NCBI GenBank assembly: GCA_023213395.1
Contig: CM041465.1
Span: 204,297,741 to 204,361,740 of the forward strand
From: Cycas panzhihuaensis
Taxonomy: Eukaryota; Cycadophyta
DNA length: 64,000 bases
Reading direction: 5' to 3'
Below are positions 12,600 through 23,579 of this stretch, one piece after another. The notes beneath the pieces were generated by a model, which had not been told where the DNA came from, searched no databases, and was given only the letters and a program-made list of their open reading frames with translations. The position numbers were made by a program, and so were the translations under genes. The first letter of the stretch is position 1, and every line of letters starts with the position of its first letter.

Positions 12600-15321
12600 C
12601 TGAGTTGCTTTCGAAACTGTTCAAATTTCACCCTCTTCAGTGGTTTGGTGAAGATATCAGTTACTTGATCTACTGTGGGGCAATACTCCAGCTAAATTGT
12701 GCCATCATGAACTAGTTCTCTAATCCTGTAGAATTTCATACTTATATGTTTAGTGCGATCATGAAATATCATATTTTTAGCCATTTGGATTATAGATTGA
12801 TTATCTACATGTAAGCTAGTAGAACTTGTTTGGGTGGTATTTAATATATTCTAGTGATGATGAATTTACGCTATGAAGGTATGAAAACCTTATACCCCTT
12901 TTTGTCCATAGGGTATCTGAAAAAAATGCCTTTGATGGCTCTATCTTGGAGCTTATTTCTATGTTCCTCCAGAATGTGAGCATAACAAGTAGAGCAAAAC
13001 TTTTCGAAGTGGGAGATAGAGGGGGTTTGTCCATACCACATTTCATGTGGAGAGGGGTTGAGCTTAGAGGGATTAATAGTATTGATGCAATACATAATAG
13101 TCCAGATAGCCCTAGCCCAAAGATAGACAAGGACATTCCTATATACCAGCATAGCACGAGCTATGTTTATCATGGTCATGTTCATGCACTCGGTAACTCC
13201 ATTTTGCTAAGGTGTACCTGCAATAATGATTTGATGTTTAATTCTATTTTAGCGTAGGTACGATTCAAGCTCATTGGATATGTACTCACCACCATTATCA
13301 GTCTTGAGTATTTTGATCTTAAATCCATATTCATTTTCTACGTAGGCATTGAAAGCTTGAAACATAGAAAAAGCTTCATCTTTCTTTACAAGAAAAATAA
13401 CCCATACTTTCTTGGTAAAATTATTAATGAAATTAATATAGTACCACTTCTGTTTGAGAGAAGGGATGGGCATAGGACCCCATATATCTAAGTGTACAAG
13501 TTACAAAGGTTGGCTAAATTTCCACTGACTATGAGGAAAAGGTTGTCTTTAAGATTTGGCAATAATAGATGCTTCACATTTGAAGGGCTTAGAGGAGAGC
13601 CTAGGCAAACCAGGAAGAGTGACTTGTAGTTCTCTTAAATAATTAATTTTCATATGGCCCATACGAGCATGCCATAGGGCTACTTGGGACAACTTTTGAG
13701 GAGTCAGGGTTATGGTAAAAGCAGAGTCCTCATCAACATAGTTAGCCTTAGAGGATGATAAGCCAGTTAGGTGAAAAAGTTTACCATCAAGAATTCTGGT
13801 CAAAACCATAGCATTTGAAGGAGGGTGAATGACAAAGAGAGTTTGATTATTTGTAGTTACACTCATATCAAATCCATAAGAGACAAGGGTAGACAGGGAG
13901 AGTAGGATCTACTTTAGAGCAAGAATATATAGAACATCAACAAGTGTAAAATCTAGAAGGCTTGGGAGTTTCAGACAAACAATTCCAAGTCTTTCGATTG
14001 GCTGAGATGATTTGTTAGCCATATGTACAACACCATGAACTTCAGAGTCAAAATCTTGAAAGAACTAGCGATGACAAGTCATGTGTTATGTTGCTCTAAT
14101 ATCCATGATCCACGATGAAGTATTTGAAGTGACACTATTTACAACTCCAAGTGGTGAAGGCAAAAGTGAATAAGCATAGCCACAATGAGCCTCAATATAG
14201 TTAGTGGATCTATCAACAACATTTGATGAAGTAGTTCCAATTCTTTGACGGTGTACATGAGCAAATTGCGTTCCACTAAAAGCATCTTCAAAAGAAGTAT
14301 TATCAACATTATGTGCACCATGGCATTGTTGATAACTTGGTAGTTTGTTGGTGGCACTTCTACAAGTTTTGGCATAATGTCCTTTTCTATTACACCTTTG
14401 GCATACAATTATTTGATTTCTAATCCTATAAGAAGTATTGGGCTAGTTGAATTGTCTCTGATTACTGGATCTAGGTCAAAGTTGATTATTTTGGTCTTGG
14501 CCTTGAGACTATTTTTGTTAGAGTTAAGGAGTCTGTTGACGAAGAGGACGTTATCCTTGTTCTCTACCTCTTCCTCTTCCACATGAATTACCACCTCTAC
14601 AAGAGTATTGACCTTGATTTTTGGTATAACAAAGATCTTCTTCCACTTCGAAAGCAGCATTAGCTGGATCTGATATAGTGGAAAAGTTGGTATCAAAGGT
14701 CTTATCAAATTCAATAAACTTATCAGCAAGAGCCTTAAAGTTTAGGGTCTTCAAAGTGCCACTAGATTGAAGACTTCCCAATAGATTTTTGTAATCTGGG
14801 ATATGGAGATATGACTAAATCAAGAAAGCCCATGTAATGAATTGAGTTTTAAAATCTTTATCAATGGCTTGCTTGATTAGATGAAGGAGATTAATTGTCT
14901 CACTTGCGTGTCCTTTCTACATGTTTAATTTGTTCATCTGCAACACTAAGTGAACAAATTCTAAGTCTGATTTAGTGTCAAAGTTCTTCTTAAGAACTTC
15001 AAGAACTTTCCATGATATATCATGTATAGCTTCATCAATGAGATTATGTAGAGAATAATCAATGGCAAGCAGTATCTCTACACATATTTTATCATCATCA
15101 AGTTCCCATTGGCATTTAGTTGTAACTTTAGTGGGAGTAGTTGGAGCACCTCCTCCAGAAACAACTAAGGTAGTTATAGTTGCAACAGATGGTGTAGGTT
15201 ACAAGTGATCTCTCCATAAAACTTTTTACTTTGCAACATTTCTAACACCAGTGAGCCACATGTCCTAATTTTCTTTCCCTTTTAGAATGCAGTTTATATT
15301 TTACTTGAACTGTGAAGACAT
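12600..15321 (-). pseudogene. Copia 1 gag-pol remnant lacking reverse transcriptase
   Basis: The likely gag start is ATG at 15321 (MSSQFK, then CILKGKEN, the usual copia gag opening). The zinc knuckle CQRCNRKGHYAKTC is intact near 14380-14412. The protease trace WIMDI.AT*HMTCH lies near 14085-14110 (family: W-DSGAT-HMT). The integrase zinc region LWHARMGHMKINYL lies near 13650; the second Cys of the usual CEAC motif is Ser (FKCEAS). The integrase core near 13250-13520 keeps LVHLDIWGP and ILKTDNGGEY. After GYKVFIPS near 12870 the frame jumps, at about 12840-12860, to the RNase H tail (TKPL near 12640). About 1.8 kb of RT and RNase H present in copia 2 is missing. Many stops remain elsewhere. 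Confidence 0.9.
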
Positions 15322-17331
15322 GGTATCTTTTGAGAAGGGAAGAAATGAACAAGGGACTATAAAAGTGATGGCAATAAATGACTAACTACTATTTACAAAT
15401 GGGAGATGTAATATAGTAGTGTAGTAGAAGGAAGAAGAAGTGAGAATGGTTGCTAAAAAATGAAGGGAGCAACTTAGAAAAAAATCATCAATATTTGTGA
15501 CAAATATTAACCTGACGCATTAGGAATATAAGAAGCACTATGATAAAAATTGGCCACTAACACGTGTGGTAAATATTAACTTGACGCAGTAGGAGTATGA
15601 GAAGCACTATGATTACGATTACACTATGGATCACTTTTTACAAATAAGTAAGTGATCAATATACAAGATTGTAGGCCAATGTCGAAGCTAACATCATTGG
15701 GTGTACATAACTTGAAACTCAAATTTAAGATGCGTAATCAACCCAATAACCTTTAATTTATGTCCAACACATAGTTGAGGTTGATGAAGGGATGCCTAGG
15801 CTTCTAATAGAATTAAGTTGGGCTTCACTCGTAATACCCACAATTTATTTAGTGATGAAATGCAAGTCACAACGGAGCCCAGGTACTCCCAATCCTCACC
15901 CAGTTCACCAATGAGCAGTTATATACCTCCTCTAAAGAGTGGTAAGTGCATACCCATGGCTATGATAGATATTATATTGGGTATATTTTAATCTTATATT
16001 AAAGTTTCATTTTTCCTAGTTGGTTATCAAGATGATCCCTGATTAAGGCACAATGATATAGCTAACCAAACCTCACTAATATTCTGGTTTAGTCTAGTCC
16101 CAACTTGAAACCTACACCTTCTTTATGGCATGACATTCTGCCAACCAAGGTATCTCAACCTTGGCGAGTATATGAACAGCTATAAGATGGTAAAAAATAG
16201 CATACGTGATGTGTTCCTTTTAGGAGGAGTAAAAAGATTGTCGAATTGCATCAAACATACATTTAATTGAAAATAGAATGCTTGCTTGGAGTGCTTTTGG
16301 AGTGTTTTTAGAGTGCTTGCTTTGTGTGATTTTAGAGTGTTAAAATAAAATGCTAATAAGTGAGTGAGGACACCGAATAGTGCTCCAATCCAAGTGTTTT
16401 TTCCTCACTTTTACAATGGGCTTTTAAGCCTTATAACAGAAGGAAGAAAATTTCTTCACTTTTTTTTTTAATATAAAAAAAAATAGTCTTCACTAAATCA
16501 ATAATAACTATCTCCCACGATGACGAAATAGAGTGTTAATTTTTGTGCTGTAAACTAGACTCAGAGCTTCATATTTAGGAAGTGGAATCAAGTCCAAATG
16601 AGTTCTGGAAAGTTTTGGTTGCCTCGCAAATTTAGGAGATTATATTTTTCTTGAATTCTTGCTAAAAATAACTACTATTCACTAAAATAGCAATAACTTC
16701 CTCATATGACATCAAAATTGGGTGACGATTTTGGCGCTAGAAAGTAGACTTAAACCTTCATCTTTGACAATTAGAATCACATCAATTAGAGCTCTGTAGA
16801 AGAGTTTGCAGACCTGTGAAGTTCAATAAGCAAATTTTATTTCTACAGAAATTTCAGCTTGCTAATATCTCATTAATACATGATATCATATAAAATTTCT
16901 ATCATTTTTTAATTACCAGGGTCCCAATATAGGCAAGGTGAGAGCATATAATTATGGATATTTTAAATGGCTTGAAATTCTTTAGAAAAAGTGGGTAAAA
17001 CCTCCCCTTACAATCATTCTTCTAAATGCTGGAAAATTTTCAGTAGCATTTCCCCTTATTAAATGGATAAAATGAGGGGAAAGAAAAGAAGAATGAAATA
17101 ACATGAATGACCACCAAAGGATTGGAATCCTTGGGCCTTACAACTCCTTGTATTATTCTTCCAAACATGTAAAAGAGAAAGGGAAAGCAAACAATACAAA
17201 ATATGCTATGATAATAAGTTGAAAATGTTTCTAAATCAACTTTCACAATCTCCTTCACCACATGGATTATGGGGGAGAAGGAAGTGATGGCTCCATTACA
17301 AGTGCAAGTGAGGAATATGAAGAAAGTAAGC
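15322..17331 (-). other. Copia 1 leader between PBS and gag
   Basis: About 2 kb of sequence with scattered short frames and no recognised domain. It matches the position of the long leader in copia 2 (34764-36635). One open stretch on - at 17040-17342 starts next to the PBS and is not recognisable as any known protein. Confidence 0.6.
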
Positions 17332-17343
17332 TTTGATACCACA

Positions 17344-17641
17344 TAAAAAGAGTGGATCTATTATTCATCTCCATGCACTAAACACAAAGGCAAATATGGG
17401 AGCAAGAGAGGCTTGAGAGAAAGAAAATAGCTCTCACAAAATAGGGAGGTAAGAATGAGCCTCCTCTATTAAACTTTTACTTTTATATTAAGAGAGGGAG
17501 CATTAGAGTTAGGTGAAATGAAATTACACATAATGCACATAAAAGGGCATTTCACTTAAGTGATCTAATTTAAAGTTCACTTAAGACCATTTTTAGAAAT
17601 AATCAACTAATGTAATGACCTTGTGACATTAACCCTTTTTA
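17344..17641 (-). repeat. 5' LTR of copia 1
   Basis: 298 bp. Both terminal dinucleotides have decayed (TA...TA on +). The left side abuts the PBS and the right side abuts the ATAAT target-site duplication. Confidence 0.95.
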
Positions 17642-17646
17642 ATAAT

Positions 17647-19432
17647 GTGTTAATATATCATATCATACTTAAAATTATTTTTGGAATACATATCATCAAA
17701 ATGATGACAAAATTAATTTTAAAATTGTTACCATAGAATTTTCTCTCTCAAAATACTTAATAGAATATGATCATTTAAATCTAACACACAAATAAGATAT
17801 GTCAAAAGTTGAATACATCAAACTACATTTGTTATGTTTGTTAGATTGGAAGATAATATATTATTAAATGGTTGCAAGAGTTAGAAGATTTTTTTCTACT
17901 TTGAAACATTATAAATGATGAAGAAAAAATATTATATACCATGTTTCATATACATAAAATGATATTTAACTAGTGCCAAAAATATTTACAAGAGTAGAAA
18001 AATGAGAATTGTATAATTGTAACTTGGAAACTATTTTCAGTAGCATTTAAGAATTATTTTACAAATACAGATGACACCATTATTACTGAGGTATAAATTT
18101 CAGATGTGTAGATTAGTATAGAAGGAAACTTTATAGAAAGTTTAGTATTGTCAAAAGTAAATGAAAAAGGTAGAAGACATACTCACCAAAAACCATTGGA
18201 ATATCAACCAAAACTATATTCATCTATGAAACCGATATGCCTTAATGACACACTCTTGTTGGCAGCAATTAAAAAAGAAAAAGAGTAGTTGAGAGAAGAC
18301 CAAGGTTAATAAACATTTAATAAGATCCATATCAAAAAATATAAATGAACATAATAAACAACTAAGAATATGATCTCAAACTATGAGAAATTCCTCAAAA
18401 TCAAAGTAATCAAATACCTATAACAATAGGAAATCAGGTTACAAATATACAACTAAAAGAATTAAATGATTATGAAAACAAACCTATCATCAAAAGTTGG
18501 ATAAATCAAAAGATGATCACTACATTATTTATATCTACAAAATATCTAGATCGAAAGCATTCTATAAATAGGTATCAACTTAGTCAACCATTTTCCTATA
18601 CAGATATGGACCATAATTGGAAAGTTAAAAAAACCACTCTAGTGTATAGATGAAGATAACAACTATAGAATTTGAAAGCAATATATCTCTATTTCTAACC
18701 CTACTCTCCATGCTATTTCCAAGCTTGTTATTAAATATATCAATAGTAAATGAGAACCTGATGAAAGAATAACTTGTCAAAACCTTTCATCATAAAATAA
18801 ACAGTCTAATGAAGAATTAACTCCCAATATTAACAATGATAAATATAGTATACTTATCAATGATGGGAAATCAAGATTAATTACAAATAATGGTATATCA
18901 AAAGAATTAATCAAAGTTAATAATATAAATATCAAGTCACATAAAAATGATCTTATAATATTATCACTTTAGTGTCACTCAATTATTATCATTTATCCTA
19001 GAACCATCATCAATATTCCCTTTATTTTCCTAAAAATTGAAGAAATTGTGTTGGACAAATTTAAGATTCAAATTCAAAGTATGACAAAATTTTGATAAAA
19101 CTTTTAGGAAATCAAATTATCTAATCATAGTTTTTAGTTGAATATCCCTTGGAACATCTTGACAACAGTTCACTAAGTATATGAATATACCATAACACTC
19201 ACAAAGACAAAAGTCACATCAAACCCAAAGACAATGGTCAATAACACCATGGTTTAATAAATGATTAACCAAAATTAAGGACAAAGCATCTTTGGATCAT
19301 AGATTTAATACTTCTTTTGTAGCTTAAATCGACACACAAATTTTTCATATCTATATGACATTATGCTACTTGCACAAGGTCTATTCCATTTAAGTATCCT
19401 TCAAGGGCAAAGCCTTCCAAGAGGGGAGAGTT
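17647..19432 (+). pseudogene. Element X internal region with unknown coding traces
   Basis: Two stretches on + keep a frame unusually well for this AT-rich DNA. At about 18027-18287 a frame with two stops reads VTWKLFSVAFKNYF near its start and KPLEYQPKLYSS and LLLAAIKKEKE near its end. At about 18431-18648 about 70 codons are open, with TKYLDRKHSINRYQLSQP and YTDMDHNWKVKK. I do not recognise the protein. It sits where an LTR element would hold a 3' coding region, but no RT, integrase or protease motif is seen. It could be a decayed non-pol ORF of a non-autonomous element, or a captured sequence of another origin. Confidence 0.45.
19418..19432 (+). other. Polypurine tract of element X
   Basis: AAGAGGGGAGAG ends directly before the 3' LTR start TGTAGTGAGCC at 19433. 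It primes plus-strand synthesis in LTR elements and confirms + orientation. Confidence 0.85.
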
Positions 19433-19619
19433 TGTAGTGAGCCTAATTAAGATTAATAATAAGTCACACTCCTTCATATGATTAATATAAATATGAATCT
19501 AATTGTAATATTCTATCATCAATTTAGTAATATATTAAATAATATATCTTCAAATATTTTAGGTCTTCTAACTATATTTTACAACCAATTTATGAGTGTG
19601 ACCAATCTAGGTCACCTCA
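19433..19619 (+). repeat. 3' LTR of element X
   Basis: 187 bp, TG...CA, homologous to 9891-10106. It is followed by CCCAT, the probable target-site duplication. Confidence 0.85.
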
Positions 19620-21740
19620 CCCATGATGACAAGTTATGTTTAATGAAACCTTTAGTAAGTAGTACTTATAATTACCTCTTTAATTATACTAACTCAAGTT
19701 CAACCATATGATATGGTACTTTGGAAAGTGGTTCAATTCCTAAAATCAACTTAAACAAATAATTTGCATCCCTCTTTAGTGGTAAACTTGGTAATTTTTC
19801 AAGAAATGCATCAATTAACTATTTCATCATAGAGCAATTTTCAAGGCTAAGTCCTTTATGACTTCCTTCCATATTAATATGAGCTACATAAGCTTGATAG
19901 CCTTTTCACAAACTCTTCTTCATATGAGTAGCTAATATTTGTTAAATGGTAATTGAAAGTTTCTTTCCTTAGATAAATTTAGGTTAGTCACTATCATCGA
20001 ACACTCTACTACCTTATTGAACCAATCTATCTTGGATTAGTATTTCTTCAACCATTCCAAACCTATTATAGCATCATAGTTTGTAACTTATAATATTTGG
20101 AAAGTGGTAGAGATGTTCCAACCTTCCAATTCCAACTTCTAATCTCGGATAGACCCTATTACTTTCTTATTATTTTCATTGTCCATGTGTGGGCTCCATG
20201 TGGTCCTTTGTTTTGCATCTTTAACCCACACTTTTCAATGATTTAAGGATTTAAAAAATCATAACTAGTATTTAAATCAATTAGCATGGTAATATCTTGA
20301 CTAGTAATATCTTCTAGTGTTTATACCATTACTTGATTAATGGTCTACTTGTCATTTGTCAATGGTAGAATATATATGCATTAGTTCTTCTTCGTAGGCT
20401 ACACTATCCATAAGTGATCATGCTCTCATATTATAAGCTCTTCCTCCTATTTCTTACCCTTATAGATACCAATTTATAAATTGTCCTAACTCATTACATT
20501 AGAAACACTTTTAATGTTTAGTAAATATAGTTGCATTCCTCTAGGGATGGTTTGATCATAGATTACCTTGAGGTCAATTAAAATTCCTTATACCTTGGTG
20601 TTGTTATAGATATCTAAAATCTCCTCCTTATGGTCTTTATCTTTCTAGTACTTTCCTTTTCATCCAACATGATTATCTTATTACTTTACCCATTAAATTT
20701 CATACTATCTTGCTTTGTAAATGGGCATCTTTAAGGTATTTGATTCATGAATCTTAATTCTATTTTATATACTCTTATTCAAGATTTTAATAAATCATTA
20801 TATCTTTACCCTGTTTTCTTAAATGTATGGGGCATACTAGAGAAGATCCATAAATTGCCTTTTATACTCTTCTACGAACATTTCTCCTTATTTCAAATCA
20901 TAGAAATATTTTGTTTTCTTATTAAAATAATATTTACAAAAGTACTTTTGTTTAAGGTAGTTGATGAATTCACCCCAACTAAATCCCTTTATCGAATATA
21001 CTTCATCTTCTTATGATGTTTCTACAACATAATTATGCTTCCCATAAGGTTGTATGTAGATATTCTTACCTCTTCATTAGAGATGAATTTATTTAATCCA
21101 AACTACATTTCAATGTTTAAAAGTCAAGCTTCTACTTCTCTTTCATTTTTTATTTCTCCACTAAAGGTTGGTGATTTGGCTTTTTATAGCTCAAATTAAG
21201 GTGCTTTCTTTCTTGTTCCATGTTCTCTTATTCTTATCCTTGGAGTTTTATTAGATCATTCAATTCTAATAGAGTTATTTTCAACACACTTATCACTAGT
21301 CCATCTTCTCATCCTTCCATTTATATGTCTATGAACTAATGCTTTTCATGTTCTCTCTCTAGTTTTATTGCTTTTTATATTTTGAGTTACTATTTTAGTC
21401 CTTTTTTGCTGAATAATTCTTTGAATGTTATAAAGCATTTTATCATGACTCCTTAGAATTCTTTCATTATCTTATAACCTTTTAACTATTCTTGAAGGCT
21501 ATACATTGTCTCAACTAGTTCTAATAATAAACTTTTTGAGGTTTAGTTTCAAATGGATAAATTCTTATTAATCCCACTTCTTCAGTGTTATGGTCACCAT
21601 GGATAAATAATTCATAGTGTTCTAAAAGACTACAATGGATTCATCTTCAACCTCTCCTTCAATAAGTTATTTACCATAACTTTTAATGAGTTGGATGGAC
21701 TCTTACTTCAAGAAGAGTATATCTACCTTCAACTAGGAGA
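19620..21740 (-). pseudogene. Gypsy A, upstream part: gag, protease and start of RT
   Basis: On -, the segment ending at 19620 reads GFIKHNLSSWG, the conserved Ty3/gypsy stretch just before the residues found at 9885. Above it are the protease-RT linker with PLSKVPYHMVELEL (near 19700), a protease trace near 20260-20300 (about LIDLNTSYDF) and a knuckle trace near 20500 (KCF*CNELGQF). The gag-like part from 20600 up is too decayed to delimit. The PBS and 5' LTR were not found, so the right edge is a guess. This copy and 8560-9890 are one element split by X. Confidence 0.75.
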
Positions 21741-22130
21741 AGTAGGACTATCAAGTGCCTGCATCGCTAAGTATAAAGGAAAGCAACCCTTTCTACCCAA
21801 GTAGAACACTTAAAAGAAATTTAGGAACCTCAGCCTTAATATGGTTAAACGTAATGGTTTTGCTTAATAGTTTTCACTCTAAATGAATTTTATTATGTTT
21901 GTATTTAACATTGAGGTAGTGATTTTTAAAATTAAGTATTTCAACTAAAGTGAGCTTGGAGACTTTCAAGTTACACCACTTAAGTGGTAAACACAATAAT
22001 GCCATATATAACTTAAGTGTAAAAAGAAGTAGAATGGCATGCAATAATAAAATTAATAACCCTCATAAGGACTAAATCAAAGTGGCAATTAAGGAAGTCA
22101 CCAAAGCCCACATGGCAATTAGCGTGGTGT
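21741..22130. other. Unassigned AT-rich sequence
   Basis: No coding motif recognised. It lies between gypsy A and the protease fragment of copia E, so it may contain eroded copia E gag or the lost end of gypsy A. Confidence 0.45.
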
Positions 22131-22283
22131 ATTTTGTAATGGTGATTAAACCACATAATATAATATGATCAAAATGAAAGGTTGTTTTGTATCTTTAATA
22201 ACTATCAAAATGACAATACTTGGGTTAGTGATTCAAGTGTATCCTATCACATGATTTGGAATGCTAATTTAGTTGTTAATATT
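22131..22283 (+). pseudogene. Copia E, upstream fragment: protease
   Basis: The frame ending at 22283 reads NNYQNDNTWVSDSSVSYHM, matching the Ty1/copia protease opening W-DSGASxHM, with Gly of the active triad changed to Ser. It stops at gypsy B, and the same frame context resumes at 47243 with PNMSRNSLFVNQL, the normal continuation after copia protease. The gag and 5' LTR expected to the left are not recognisable. Confidence 0.75.
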
Positions 22284-23311
22284 TAATATGAATTTGTATG
22301 GGAAAGTAAAAACTTTAACCAATTGAATCAAATTTAGAAACAATATACAATATCATACATTTTATGTTTGAATTTTTCTTACAAGATGCTATTTTCTAGT
22401 TCTTTGTTGAGAACTTTCTTTGTTGCTACAGCAATCTTGGATGGAAGAAAGTATGTTGGGCATGATTTAGGTTGTTGCATACTCTCTGACCTTTATTAGT
22501 GATCCAAATATGAGGAATTGGCTACTGTTCAGCCATAAACTCTCTTTTGAGAAGAATTTCTGCCTAGGTATCCTTTTTGTACTACAACGACTATCTTTAC
22601 TATTCTAACTGCATCTAAGCCTTCTTAGACTTCTCCAACAACTCACAAACAGATATGGGAACTTTGTCTCTACTCCTTCCCATCCATTTTCACTGTCATA
22701 TATTTGGCTTTCTCTGTTTTCCCATGTAGTCTTATTTTAAGAGCCATATTTCTTGCTCCTCTCATTGCATCTAAAATTGCTAGGCACTTCTCCTTTGCTT
22801 TCTAGATAAATTTGGGTGGTTTTTCTACCTTCCTAAAGTCTGTTCAACTTTGAAAAAATATTTTTCTATTTTTTCTTTCCCATTTTCTAGCCATCATTTT
22901 GATCTATTAAAATTTTATTTAATTAGTTAAAAACTCTAATTTCTTTTTCCTATTAGGTAGAGGACAATTGTATGAACGTCCTCCTAAAATTGTGTGATAA
23001 ACAGAGTCTATTTTCTCTATTAAATCACGTTTTTCTATGAGACTATCATTTTTTTATTGTACTAAAAATGAGCTTGGCCACACCCTGGTAAAACCTGGTC
23101 ATATTGACTGTCAGTCTAGTCACACCGAGGACTAGTTGGTCATACCTTAGTAAAACATGGTTATACCAAAATATAATTTTTCTACATTTTTAAGAGTCTA
23201 AATAACATTTTTCTGCCAAATGAAGGTTGGAAATATGAAAATAAATATTACTAAATGCTTTTATACTCATTTTGAAGAGTATTTTGGATTAATAGATCTA
23301 AAATCGGATCA
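22284..23311 (-). repeat. 3' LTR of gypsy B
   Basis: About 1.03 kb, ending GGATCA on + (TGATCC on -), the same terminus as the gypsy D LTR. Its 5' partner is split at the point matching 22517. The 64-codon open stretch at 23220 overlaps this LTR end and has a counterpart in the other LTR; it is not a gene. Confidence 0.9.
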
Positions 23312-23579
23312 TAAATCCCTCTTTTTAGGAGTTCATGGCCTTATGAACCTTATAATTGAAGATGTAAGAATTTTATTCTTCCCTTCTTCTTGTTGTACCA
23401 TTTTACTTTTCTAAGCACTTATTATTTTTCTACAATCCTAAAGGACTCAATTATGTATCTTTTGGTTATGGTTTGTTTCTTTTGAAAAATGCAATTATTT
23501 TACATTGGTTCTTCTTTCTCCACTTATAACTCCTTTGGATTTGGCAAAAGTGGAACTCCATCTTCATATTTATCTAACA

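Larger units (their letters stand above)
11844..17641 (-). mobile_element. Copia 1: Ty1/copia element on -, RT deleted, inserted in element X
   Basis: Both LTRs are 298 bp (11844-12141 and 17344-17641) and differ at about 25 sites by my hand count (8%). The perfect target-site duplication ATAAT lies at 11839-11843 and 17642-17646. The PBS (TGGTATCAAAG on -, 17332-17342) and the purine tract AAGGGGGTGAT on - (12142-12153) place the 5' end at the right. Domain order from the right is gag, protease, integrase, then directly the end of RNase H, with RT missing. It is the same family as copia 2 at 29470, whose complete pol shows what is lost. Confidence 0.95.

Noticed and set aside
23220-23414. 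Open frame MKVGNMKINITKCFY as a small gene, repeated at 47146
   Set aside because: Both copies lie in or across the end of the two gypsy B LTRs, so the repeat is LTR homology rather than a gene family.
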